Shown here: piece after piece, positions 46,801 through 57,593 of the stretch
How positions within the stretch are numbered: the stretch's first letter is position 1
How the letters are laid out: every line of letters begins with the position of its first letter
DNA from: Annulohypoxylon bovei var. microspora
Taxonomy: Eukaryota; Ascomycota; Sordariomycetes; Xylariales; Hypoxylaceae
Assembly: GCA_022836615.1 (NCBI GenBank)
Contig: MU405370.1
Span: 19,612 to 83,611 of the forward strand
Length of the DNA stretch: 64,000 nucleotides
Direction of reading: 5' to 3'
Notes under the pieces: generated by a model
What the model was told of the DNA's origin: nothing
Database searches by the model: none
Seen by the model: the letters and a program-made list of their open reading frames with translations, nothing else
Translations under genes and position numbers: made by a program

Positions 46801-48279
46801 GGTACTCTCCTGCCTAGGTATGATGCCTAATGCCCAGAGCGTACAAGAGCACCGGCGCGGATTTTCTTGTGCTCGTGCTGCCCCAGGATGGAGTTAGTCA
46901 CATCTCGAGATCGGTCACGAGGCCTGCAGCTAGTATGCGATCTCAGGTCGCAATCTCAGGTTGCAATGTTCCTTCTCTATTCCGGGTTATACTAACGCGG
47001 GATTTTCGAACATAGCCCCTCTCTTTGTGGATGAATGAATCAGCGTTACGCGGCTTCGTAATGTCGCTGGTTATAAAGAAATTGACTTTCACTGAAGTTG
47101 TCTGTGGCACGTGGTTTTCTCATATTGATACTACATGTATGTATGTATGTATTTACCTTATGACCTACTGTACCTACCTACCTAGGCTATTTCGGCGATG
47201 GATTGCCTAGTAGTTACCCCGGCCGGATAGAGTTAGGGTTCCGACGGGACTCCGTCCGGCTCGAAACTCAACTCTATCACGACTCTCCTCTACAGAGCCG
47301 TCGTTGCCTAATAGGCGCAAGATTCGTCCGATGTTTAGGTTTCGGTACATGTTGTCAAAGTAAACTTAGCTTGTTGAAAGTACAGGGAAGTTTTTTTTTT
47401 GAGTTTACTAGGTCATGACTAAGATGCAGATGCTAACGTCTAGTTATTCTAAGATTAGGTTTAGCAGTCGATTGTTCAACCTTTCCGGGTTTCCTCTTTT
47501 CAATTCCTATTTTTACAACGCCTCTCACCTTATCATCTACTTGTAACTGGCGGGATCAACAGATATCCGACATCGACCGCGTGGTGTCTCTGCCAGAAAC
47601 ATAAGACATGTGTAAATTGCCTTGTCTCTCGTTGACCCCTTTTCCCGCATATTTACTACATTGCACAGATCTAAGACATAGCTCGATCCTTGATTCACCT
47701 TCTTATCAATTGGCGACGATCTCTGTCCCGTGCTAAACGTGATACAACCATACGGCCTTGTTCTAGTTCCTAGGGTAGTAATCCATCTCCTTACGATATT
47801 GATATTTGGAGTTACTCAGGCAGCTCAGGCAGCTGAGGTAGACGTTCATGTTGTTACTAGGGCCAAACCACCTAGCTAGTAGGCACTAAGCTATCACCAC
47901 TCTAACCTACTATGTTCATTGAAGACCTATAAGATCTACACTTACATTACATACCTCCTAAGAAAATCAATAAAATTAATTGGTAAGTAGGTAGGCGATT
48001 AAACGTGTCTAACAGTCTACCTAAGCACCTGCAGTCTAAGGCACCTATACACAGAGGTAAACTAGGTCTTAGACGGCTCGTCTCGAGCTGCCTCTGTTTC
48101 CTTTAATCCTATGCGAGATGGTCTTATGCTATCGCCCGAAATTTATGCTTACCTCTATCTGTACAGTTTCTTGTCTAAGATCACGAGTCACAAGACAAGG
48201 CTCGAGTTACTATTCATTGTACGGGATAGTGAGTTTGTTGTATCTACCGAGAAAGCTTGCTTAAAATAATCTAGTTGCG
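43820..48279. other. Intergenic, 4.5 kb, no gene seen
   Basis: No supportable gene. GGTA/TACC patches occur at 45597-45616, 45752-45765, 47172-47184 and 47981-47993. A GGCCGGCCGGCCGG run lies at 46649-46662 and a T10 run near 47391-47400. Confidence 0.45.
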
Positions 48280-48941
48280 TAAGGCTGTGACTGGATGGAT
48301 TTATAAGGGGGGTCTTACGCTTATAGAAAATACCTGCCCCATTTTATATAAGTGGACATGCCCCACATGTATCTCCCTTTCTACGCTATACCTAATTAGA
48401 TCAATACTTAGGTACACAAACTGCCACCACTACAGATCACCACCTTCGTCGTCGCGAGCTTCAATATTTCCTTATTAAGAAATAAGTTTACAAGCTGTAT
48501 TCCTATTGATCCAAGCCCCTTGAAGTGCTGCAACTGATATTATTATGAAGCTAAGGAAATGCGCTATTAAATATAAGTTTTTGATCCTTTTTTGATGCGA
48601 TTTTGGATGAGATATTTGAATTATCGTGGTTTTATTCGTAAGCTTTCAAAAAGCTGTAAGGCCTTTTTGCCATAAGAGGGTTTTATAAAACCCTCATATG
48701 GCAAGCTGGCTTACAGCTTTCTAAGGGGGGTGTTTAACCCGTTTTGGCAAAGATCACCCCCCTGACTAGCGCGGTACATGTTGAACAGGGTCTTACAGCC
48801 AGTGGAGACAGCTTATGGCCAAAAACACTGCTGAATTAGGTATAACGCCATTTTAGCGTGACAGGGGTATTTAAAAAAAATATTCATAAGCCCTGTTTTT
48901 TCTCTAAGACCCCCCTTATAAATCTATCCAGTCACAGCCTA
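48280..48941. mobile_element. Inverted-repeat element with nested hairpin
   Basis: Arms 48280-48317 and 48905-48941 are inverted copies of about 37 bp with few differences: the left reads AAGGCTGTGACTGGATGGAT then TTATAAGGGGGGTCTTA, and the right, on the minus strand, has TAGGCTGTGACTGGATAGAT then the same 17 bases. Between them, 48650-48720 forms a second near-perfect hairpin (AAAGCTGTAAG ... CTTACAGCTTT, with inner arms GAGGGTTTT/AAAACCCTC and GCCATA/TATGGC). No coding frame was seen. The target duplication is unclear (TA is possible at both ends). It is probably a non-autonomous DNA transposon, possibly one element nested in another. Confidence 0.7.
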
Positions 48942-49554
48942 AGACGGCTTAGGTGGCTTAGTCAGAACTATAGGATGCTAGATGATGTATGTACCTACCT
49001 ATGTACACAGATACATCCACGACGACGATACGAACATCTACTTCTTGTACAAGTACTTTGCAACACGTGGTGTGGCAGTCTGCTTGTCATCCATTCTGCC
49101 AATCGAGATCCTTTCCAGATCCCAGATCGACCCCCCCACCCTACATCTCGCAGGTTCGGTGTGCTGTATCGGTACATCCATCTCACCCCCTACCATCCTT
49201 ACCTTACTCCCCCCCCTTTACAACCCCCCCATTATTTAGTCCCTTATTTTTTTCCTTCTTTTCCTATTCTAATCTGACACGAACCCAAGATCCGTTCCTT
49301 AGGTCGCCGTCTTATTTGCATACCATGTATCTACCATTTCTGTATTGGGTCCCCGTGGCCTGATTTCGATCCTTCCCGCCAAGTCACCCACAATTATCCA
49401 TTTCGTGATTCCGCCAATCGCATCGTCGTGTCCTTCTTCTTCGGCGCGACCGGTTTGGAAGAGGGTTAAGAATATTGCTATGAGGTAGGCATGTATTGCG
49501 CTGCACGTGTACATGCATTACATGCTTACAGCAGTTCATGTCCACACTTAATAC

Positions 49555-49608
49555 AATGGATAATGGATACAATAGATAATGGATACAATGGATACACTGG
49601 ATACAATG
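49555..49608. repeat. Minisatellite with GGATACAAT unit
   Basis: Six or so imperfect copies of the 9-base unit GGATACAAT/GGATAATGG in tandem; the only local structure there. Confidence 0.75.
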
Positions 49609-50195
49609 TGCTGTACAATATTACAAAATTACAAGACTTACAATGTCGGTATGTATCTATTAGGTATATCCCTACATAAGTCCTCTTAGTCCTCTTCCGT
49701 CGCCAGCGGGAGATGTGTCGGAGTTTCCTCCGGTACGCTTATTAAGGAGCTAAGAGGGTCGGGGGATCTAACCTGACGTCGAGTGACGATGTACCATAAA
49801 CTTAATAGCTTCTCGACACTTGTAGATTTCCCTTGCTCTGTCAAATACATAGGTAGTATCAAGCTGGTCTACTAGTGTGAATTTGCCCGTTAAGCGTAAC
49901 CGGCTCACTTCCGTAGTTGCGGCTAGTGCCGTGTAGGTAAAGAGGTTGCTTCTCATTTCTGCTTCGTCAGACGAACACCTAAGCACCTAAGCAGCTAAGC
50001 TATCAAGCAGTTTTAGTCTCGATTTCTTATTAGCGCCCATTTTAGTATTCTTCCTAATAGCTAGATCCATTTCCTAACCCGGCGCGATCATCGTCGTTTC
50101 GATACGCTACTACGGGAAAAAAAACACCTCGACTTGATGCCCGACTGGTCGACGCTTATGCTGGCAGGTTCTAGATTGTGGTCTGAAGTGCCGAT

Positions 50196-50616
50196 CTAGC
50201 ACGTGTAGACGATAGCTTCTCCGCGTATCAACCGGAGCCAAGGTACCCATGTTTCACCAAACGCTACCCTTTCAAACATCGTCATCTCGTAATCTACGAG
50301 TACACGCATCCGCCTTCCCCGTGAACTACAGCAGCAGCTAGCTATGTAAGCTGAAAAAAAAAAATATTCGGGTGATCGCATCTAGGCTGAGATCTAACTC
50401 AGCGTCAATACGTTGCATGGGAGGCACACTACAAAAGGACGTGGCCAGCAGGGTTCTCCGACGGTGATGTTCGAGATTAACTGCATCTCCGCCAAAAAAA
50501 AGATCATCGTCAAGGGGTTCGACCGGTGAGCGAGGTATCCAATCGACTATCCTCCTTTGGTGATCGCTAGATCGTCTCCACTGCCATGGACCCTTGCCTA
50601 GCCTCGCGAACCTCAC
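50196..50616 (-). pseudogene. Possible frameshifted protein-coding relic
   Basis: On the minus strand a coding-like stretch reads KGPWQWRRSSDHQRRIVDWI and SPVEPLDDDLFFGGDAVNLE, then RIDAELDLSLDAITR, and continues in another frame as MRVLVDYEMTMFERVAFGE and WLRLIRGEAIVYTC. The frame change falls at a run of ten T (as read on the minus strand; A10 on the plus strand at about 50353-50363), and a second homopolymer (8 T) lies at DDLFFGG. The amino-acid composition looks like real protein, but I do not recognise the family. It could be a broken gene, an intron between two exons, or chance. Confidence 0.3.
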
Positions 50617-52894
50617 GAGATTTTGATGTCATGTCTCAGTAGCTGGTTTTAGCGGTAACCGGCAAATCGGCTACCTGGTAATAATACCCAGACTCCCGAG
50701 GTCTTATTTCTTACTTCACCTGCTATAGAGACTAGGTTGTCTTCTCAACACAAGGATTAGACGTATACCATGACGTTCGCAGTCTTATGTCGCCGCGATA
50801 TAGGGCTTTTATGAAAGTACCGAGATTTCAATATCCATTTGTGGCATGATTGAAAGTGGGCAAGTTTGACGATGTGTAAATTATTGATATGCGGGCTTGG
50901 AATGATAGTTGGGAGTAGCTATAGCATTAGATTTAAGTGCTTACACCAATATCATCCTCTTTTGTAGTGATCTTCAAGACTCATTTAGAGAAATAATTAA
51001 TGAGTTAGAAGAAAACCGTCCCCCTTATCACGCACTAGAACGTCGCTAGTAATGCTCTGAAACTACATGCCCGCCATGTTCTGGCAGGATTAGCCGCGTG
51101 TTAGTCTTGGTAGAATCGTATGAGGCTTGTGATACATCATGATACCCAGGTAGTTTATCAAACCTGCGGTATATGTCTCGCCGAAGCCGGTGGAAAAGAG
51201 TCCGAGTGGTAAGACGTCGGCGATAACGGCTCCGGCGATAGACTAGACATGCACTTGTTGCCTCCGTGTTGCCCGAGTAGATAGTATCGTGAAGAAGATA
51301 AATTTATAGAGTGTAAGTACATGACTGCGTGTAGATATTACTTGTTTTCTGCCAGATCCCGAATAGAGATCTCTCCTGTTCTTTCCCGAAACAATCTGCT
51401 TACCTCAGACATGTGTTGTGTTATATCTGATCCCGGGGCCGAGACCTAACGGCTTCACGAAGCGGGGAGAAGGGTTGAGATATATTAGGGAAAGAAAACA
51501 ATTTAAGAATAGAAACGTGTTTCTTTTTAATACATGCCTAGGTAGGTATGTAGATGGGTAGATCTCCCTCTCCGTAACCTCGCCCGGCGGTACTACCACC
51601 TGTCGTCCTACGTGATCAGAAACACGGACCAGTCAAGCTTTCAGTAAAGAGCATAGCTCTTGAGACAAGACTAAGTTGACTCCTTGTCTAAGATGGCCAA
51701 AGACTTCTTCGCTATACAGATGAAAGGATCTTTATCTGATTTGACTTGCCTGCATTATACTAGGTAACGTCTACTCGTCCTTAACCATGTTTAAGCCGGA
51801 CTTTAAACTGAACCTTCTTCCTAGGTTTGAATCTTATAAGTTATTCCTTTTCTTTTCCTTTTCATATTTTACAGGCAACTTCATATACCTAGTTAGTTGA
51901 AATCTCATAAAAAATTTAAGGATCCCTGCCCCTAAAAGGGGAAGCGAGTAAACAATCAATCAAAATACCTATACAACATCAGGGACTATGAAATCAGAAA
52001 GCCTGGATCAATAAGGTAAAATACGAAATAATGGGTTTTTATCTATCCTAATAGTTAAGTTTCAACTTGTATTTCTTAATTTCAGTTGTTCATCTTTGGC
52101 TGGCATAATATGCCGCTTTCCCCTATAAGTGTCAATAGTGCGTGAGACTTTGTAGGGTAAGACCAAGTAACTCGTATGATATTAGACCATCTATTCATAG
52201 TGTAGCACGATATTTATTCTAAATATTGTGTTGATTGTCGAGGCATGGTACTGATTTTGATGGAGCTGATGCCTTGTGCTAATCTAAGGGATAACTTCTA
52301 TGTGCCAGCACTCGTCATAGTCATGCATAACACTACTCGGAAGTAGGTTCTTAAATGTTACCTAAGTGCACTGTTATATCCCATGCAAATATATCTTATA
52401 AGGAGAAGTGCGATGAAGAGTAGGTAAGCGACGTTAATCTGGCTCTCGTATGCCCATGGCCTCTATGGTAACGTTGGAAGTATGGTTTCCTTACAGGTTG
52501 TTTTCAAGAAAACACTGATGCCCCTTAGTTCTTAGTTGTAATATAGAGTGGAAGACAGCTAATAAGTTCGCCAGATTTTAGTTAGTAGTATGCGTCGCAA
52601 AAGACCCCTAATGCTTGAATCCTAAGACTCAGGGGATTCGACCCCTTTACGAAACTCATGCTCAATGGCAGCGTAAATGCCGTCCGAATATTATGATTTT
52701 CACCCAAAACTGACGTGAAACCACCGAGCCTGCCCTCGGTAAGCTAGAACTGAACGAGCAGCATTGGTCTAAAAGGTTTAGAAGGACGATCCTGAAGTAA
52801 ATTGTTTAGGACATGGGCTTCATTGTTTGTAGGGAATAACGACCTTCTCAAGTAACTGACGTATCTAAATCTAAGTCTTCTTTTTTTTTTTTTT

Positions 52895-52953
52895 AAAAGA
52901 AAAGAAAAGAAAAGAAAAGAAAAGAAAAGAAAAGAAAAGAAAAGAAAAGAAAA
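52895..52953. repeat. AAAAG pentanucleotide microsatellite
   Basis: About twelve tandem AAAAG units, directly preceded by a run of 14 T (52881-52894). Confidence 0.95.
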
Positions 52954-53340
52954 TCGAGATCGGGCGCTTTAAGTAGGTACCTAAGGTAGCCGCACGATGT
53001 ATCTACTACGTTATCGACGACTCAATATTCCCGAGCTGCCTATCTCATCTGGGATTCTATTGATGTACCATTAACCGGGCCTGCAGCGGCTTTAGCACTC
53101 ATGCGGGCACCTCAGCTCGAAAACAAAATCCTTTGCACTTAACCCTCCGACTGTAGGGTCTTTTATGAACAGCTTTCAAGCCTCATGGGGTTATTTCGTC
53201 CTACTATCGCTTGCGGTCGACGTAAACTTCGGACAAAAGACAGCAATGGGGTTCGCCCTCATACACCGAAATCGGAGTCCGGGCTACCCGAGACGTCCGA
53301 CGAAGCCGAGGGCACTCTGCTTCACGGGAGATCCAACGAC

Positions 53341-55343
53341 CCGAGATAAGAAATCAGACTTCTCGAGATCAAGGACGAAACCGCTGCCGAGGCCCGCTGG
53401 AGAATGAGAGTTGCCCCCCTCAACGGTAACCCGCAATTCACAGCTCTCTCGTATGTTTGGGCTGACTCGACCGCGATAGAAGACGTTGTCATGAACGGCC
53501 AGAAGGTCCAGGTGACGGCAAGCTTAGCGTCTGCATTACGATATGTTCGCCAAGATGGGAACAGGAAATCGGTCGGCATTCGTTGCACAAATTCTGCCTA
53601 TGGGTAGACGCCCTGTGCATCAATCAAAGCGATGTTGATGAGAAGAACAGCCAGGTCCCACTAATGAGATCTATATAGGTACCCTTCCGTCGAGCTTTTT
53701 ATGTGTTGGCTCGATCCGGCCGACTCCAAGACCCATCTAGCTTTTGATACAGTCCATCTACTTCATAATGAATGGGTATACTTAAGCACCGAGGAACTTC
53801 TAGCCTTTGACTAGATACGTCGTCATTCCTCGCTACGCACGACACCAACAGACGAGTATCCCCTAAACCTTCAGTAGGATTCCGTGCAACACTTCGCACG
53901 ACTGAATTGGAGACGCACCTGGATTCTCCAAGAAGTCGTCCTCGACAAAAGGGTCATCATAGCCTACGGTCAACGGACAATCGAATGAACCCAAATACAG
54001 AATGTCATGAGACAGCGAGCACGCTCAGCGGTGAGATAGCACAAAATAGGATTGGCTGGCCAGCTTTTATATGCCCAGAAGTTTGGAAAGCTATCAAGAG
54101 CGCACCCGTAAACTGGGCCACCATTCTGCTCTTCTCTTACATTAGTAGAAACCGGATAGGTCATCCAGATTTTGAGCTCACCAAAGCGGACTGGCAGCTC
54201 GCAGCCGTGGCGAGAAGGAATTTGAAAGCATCCGAAAGACTGTATATACGGGCTCATAGGCATCTTCCCAATCTCTTCGATCCCTGGCTACAGTGAATCC
54301 ACATCATTTGCTGCCGTATACTGAGACTACCTCAGCACTCGGCTGAGGGATTGGAAGTCAAGGCTCTGCGGAGACTTAGATGAGTATTACTTCTTATATT
54401 CAGGTGCTTATCTGAGTAGGATAGAATTGAAGTTCCCTTCGAGGGTTTGAATTTCCTCGCGCTATCTACCTAAGCACCGGCAGGCAGTTTATGAGGGGAA
54501 CTGTCGATTTAGCGGATTGATTATCACCCCGTATTTCCCCTGAACACCGAAGACTTTTCGATTGTTAACATATCCTTGTTTGTGAGTGGAATAGACTCAG
54601 ATCCCATTTTGAGTTTTGAAGACTATGGTGACTAGGTATACGAGTCGAGTTTCCACGTCTACGACGAAGTACTTGGGGAGTTTTATATCGGAGGAACCAA
54701 GCTACCCTAATGGATCGCCTTCACTTCAAATAGTATTCCGACTATTCTGCCAGGAGCCTTACAGGATGGGAGCCGCCCTTGATACAGAGGGACTTATCAA
54801 GGCGCTTGGTTTCGTGGTGACGCTACTTGGTCTCGACCCCAATAAGCCACCACTTGGTGACGAGCTTCGCAAGATCTAAGAGGGTTTGGCTTGGTAGTAG
54901 ATGACGAGAAGTTATTTGCTGCTTCATCCATGGATAGGTACGGTTGAGCCTCGCGACCCTTCAGTCAACCCCCCTAAAATTCCGAACACTCTACGTCGAC
55001 GATACAACTCCAGCGGTGGCATTAGCAGTTCCGAGATGAGATATGATGACGATTACTTGGCGGTCCTCATCGACTTCAGCCTAGATTATTTCCGGGAGGC
55101 GAACTACGGCGCTCATCGTGTTCTCTTCAAAATGGGACGGTATATTGGCATCTCGCCCCGCGGAATCCAAGTTGGCGACCGGGCCTACGAAGTAACACAC
55201 TCTCCGTTCTGAGGATACTATCGGATAATGAGGGTTACCATATCCATATTACCCCTTACTTTATCGTAGGGCTCATGAATGGCGAAGTCAGGGGGGTTCT
55301 AGAAAGCGGTCGTTATGAAGTTCAAAGGTTCGAAATTCGATGA
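53341..55343 (+). pseudogene. Decayed HET-domain (heterokaryon incompatibility-type) gene
   Basis: Pieces of a HET protein lie in order but in different frames. First LLEIKDETAAEARW and QFTALSYVWADSTAIEDVV (canonical ALSYVWGD; here with A for G) up to ASALRYVRQ at 53404-53570. Then LWVDALCINQSDVDEKNSQ at about 53596-53655. Then LNWRRTWILQEVVLDKRVII at about 53902-53961. Then a long variable part. Finally the HET C-terminus: GRYIGISPRGIQVGDRAYEV (to about 55195), then VLRILSDNEGYHIHITPYFI and GLMNGEVRGVL, ending TGA at 55341-55343. Several frameshifts and stops (for example TAG at 53605 and 53676, TGA at 53986) separate the blocks; ordinary introns do not explain them all. Function when intact: non-self recognition leading to cell death after hyphal fusion. 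Here it is almost surely dead. Confidence 0.8.
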
Positions 55344-56258
55344 TGAGAAGATATAAGATAATATGGAAATTACTCTTGGGTTCGGAGTCACTACACAGTG
55401 ACGAAGACGCCAATCAAGGTACTCGCACTACTCACACAGGTTAACCCTTTGAAGGTGAAAACCCACATATATACATGGATAAGCTATCCACGGTTAAAAA
55501 GAAAAAAATTAGCAAAATTTAACGTACAACACCAGGGATTCGCTGGTCGTCACCGACCCAACTACTAATCCAGCGGTATCTAGCTTATCTATGGGAGAGC
55601 GGACGGGATCCCGAGCTTTCTAAATCCTATGGTCGTACGTGGAGATTGTTGCTCTTGGTGTAGTATATATTGCTCGCGTTCGTCTCGTGGTCTTGGGGCT
55701 AAGATGGAGAAGCCGGGGATGTACCCTCATCATCATTATGTCAACCCGCACCAAGAAAGAACATAAGACCGGGGGAGTAAGAGTCGAATTCGTAATAATT
55801 CCCGTGCTGTCTTTGAAATCGTGAAAGAAGGGCCGAGTTGAGTGTATTTATGGTTAGCCCCCCCGCGAATAGTGGCGTCTTAACCCTCATACCGGAAATT
55901 TTCAGAATAGCGGGTTGGGGAAACAATGCGGGGAAAGCAGGGACGGACTTGTCTTCGGCAGGCGAGGTGAGGCCCTACGGGGCAATTCAGCCAGAAAGCT
56001 ATACGGATTAGGCTAGCTAGGGCGAACCGGGACCGGTGATCGTCACGATCCAAGGTTTTTCATCTGAAGGCGGAGCAGGAAGCACAGTTCTAATTGCAGG
56101 AAATCGGGATTCCGTCGGGGCGATTCTCGCCTATGCGGACTAGACATCTACGACATGGCGCGAGGTTGGCAGGGAAGAGTATAAATGGATTGGAAGCCAA
56201 AGGCAAACAATGTTAATTCCCCGTGTAGTCTCTCGACCTAGGTGCAAGAGTAATCATA
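55344..56258. other. Intergenic; promoter of the esterase
   Basis: No gene seen in about 900 bases between the HET relic and the esterase. The right part is GC-richer and holds the esterase promoter. Confidence 0.45.
56180..56186 (+). promoter_or_regulatory. TATA box of the secreted esterase
   Basis: TATAAAT 79 bases upstream of the ATG at 56259, the only such box in the upstream 300 bases that I noticed. Confidence 0.5.
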
Positions 56259-57593
56259 ATGTCTGGCCACAAGCTCCTCGGCCTACTGGCGTTATGTGCC
56301 CTGAGAGCGTCCGCCTCAGTCACGGTACGGAAGACGAACAAAGGTCCGACTGGCTATGAGGTGGACTTCAAGTACACCAACACTACCGCGAGCAGCGTGA
56401 TCGTCGGAGACCTACAGTTATTCACAGATCAGTCTCATACTACTTTGGACAACCGTGCGTGGTACAGCCCGAGCGATTATCAGCCTGGCGACTTTCCTGT
56501 CAACTATGGCACGCAACCAGAAGACTTAAAATATCCATACGAGATGACGAATAAAGGTAATGGCGTGTGGACATATACAACGCCTCTGCCTGCAGGGGTC
56601 TACCAATATTCGTACCTTATCGACTGCGATTACGCCCCAAACTGCACCATCGTCACTGGCCAGCTAGTCACCGATCCGGACGTGCCCCCTTTCCAGAATG
56701 TTGTGGGAGATCAGGTCGCGTCCAGCTTCCAGGTCCCGTACGACGCGCGATTCCAGGGCACCAATGACATAAGCGCGGATTACGATTACGCGCTGCCTGC
56801 GCCTCCGCAATACCGGGGGACCATCAAGTCCGTCAATTACACCTCGCCGGGATCCACCCACCCGGCTCCTAACGTGCACCACTTAGCCCTATACCTTCCG
56901 GCCGGGTATGGCAAGGTAAAGGGGAAGAAGTACCCGCTCCTGTACCTCTCCCACGGCGCCGCCGGCAACGGAAACGATTGGGAGAACCAAGGCCGCGTGT
57001 CCAGCATCCTGGACAACCTGATCGCGGGCGGCCACATCGAGCCGACGGTCGTAGTCATGCCGTCCTTCTACAACCTCGACGACAGCCTACCACCCTTCAT
57101 CATGGGCAACTCGTCGACCATCTTTACAGCATTACCGGCCTCAGACCACATCCGCGAAAATTACCAGAAGTACCTATTCCCGTGGGTAGAGCAGAACCTC
57201 GACGTCTGCGACAACCCCTCGTGCCGCGCGTTTGCGGGGCTGTCGTGGGGCGGCCGCCTGACGTACGAGATGTACGTCAACGCGACCGACTACTTCGACT
57301 GGTTCGGGATGTTCTCGGCCGCGACTACGGGCCCGTACGTGGACAACACGACGCTAGCCGCGAACCCGGCGCTCGCGCAAAAGGGCGTGTTCGTCGCGTA
57401 CGGACTATACGATTCGCAATTCGAGCCCGGCAGAGACATACAGGCGGCGCTCGACGGGCTGGATATCGGGTTTTTGTCGCGCATCACGCCGTACGGAGCC
57501 CATTGGTGGAACACGTGGCAGGATGAGCTGTGGTGGTTCGGCGTCAAGGCCCTGTGGAAGCCGTTCCCGTATACGCTACAGAGCGCACGGTAG
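56259..57593 (+). CDS. Secreted esterase D / feruloyl-esterase-like hydrolase (CE1 family)
   Basis: Single-exon, 444-aa secreted alpha/beta hydrolase. Residues 1-20 form a signal peptide (MSGHKLLGLLALCALRASAS). Residues about 25-140 look like an Ig-like/E-set domain of the kind placed before CE1 esterases (GVWTYTTPLPAGVYQYSYLI). The catalytic domain follows from about 185: YPLLYLSHGAAGNGNDWENQ (oxyanion region) and the nucleophile elbow GLSWGG at 327-332 (S329). The likely acid is D385 in YGLYDSQFEP and the likely base H415 in PYGAHWWNTWQDELWWFG. Asn-x-Ser/Thr sites (N41, N129, N193, N284, N341, N363) fit secretion. The layout matches fungal relatives of xylanase-associated feruloyl esterases acting on plant cell wall, but the exact substrate is inference. 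A TATA box lies 79 bases before the ATG. No other carbohydrate-active gene lies next to it. Confidence 0.88.
   Translation: MSGHKLLGLLALCALRASASVTVRKTNKGPTGYEVDFKYTNTTASSVIVGDLQLFTDQSHTTLDNRAWYSPSDYQPGDFPVNYGTQPEDLKYPYEMTNKGNGVWTYTTPLPAGVYQYSYLIDCDYAPNCTIVTGQLVTDPDVPPFQNVVGDQVASSFQVPYDARFQGTNDISADYDYALPAPPQYRGTIKSVNYTSPGSTHPAPNVHHLALYLPAGYGKVKGKKYPLLYLSHGAAGNGNDWENQGRVSSILDNLIAGGHIEPTVVVMPSFYNLDDSLPPFIMGNSSTIFTALPASDHIRENYQKYLFPWVEQNLDVCDNPSCRAFAGLSWGGRLTYEMYVNATDYFDWFGMFSAATTGPYVDNTTLAANPALAQKGVFVAYGLYDSQFEPGRDIQAALDGLDIGFLSRITPYGAHWWNTWQDELWWFGVKALWKPFPYTLQSAR

Larger units (their letters stand above)
48942..53340. other. Intergenic with minisatellites and a possible relic, 4.4 kb
   Basis: No confident gene. 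It contains a GGATACAAT minisatellite (49555-49608), coding-like fragments on the minus strand (50196-50616), an AAAAG microsatellite (52895-52953) preceded by T14, and GGTA patches (for example 51537-51548). Confidence 0.4.

Noticed and set aside
52600..52660. tRNA-like T arm (AGGGG ATTCGAC CCCT)
   Set aside because: No matching acceptor, D or anticodon stems could be found upstream.
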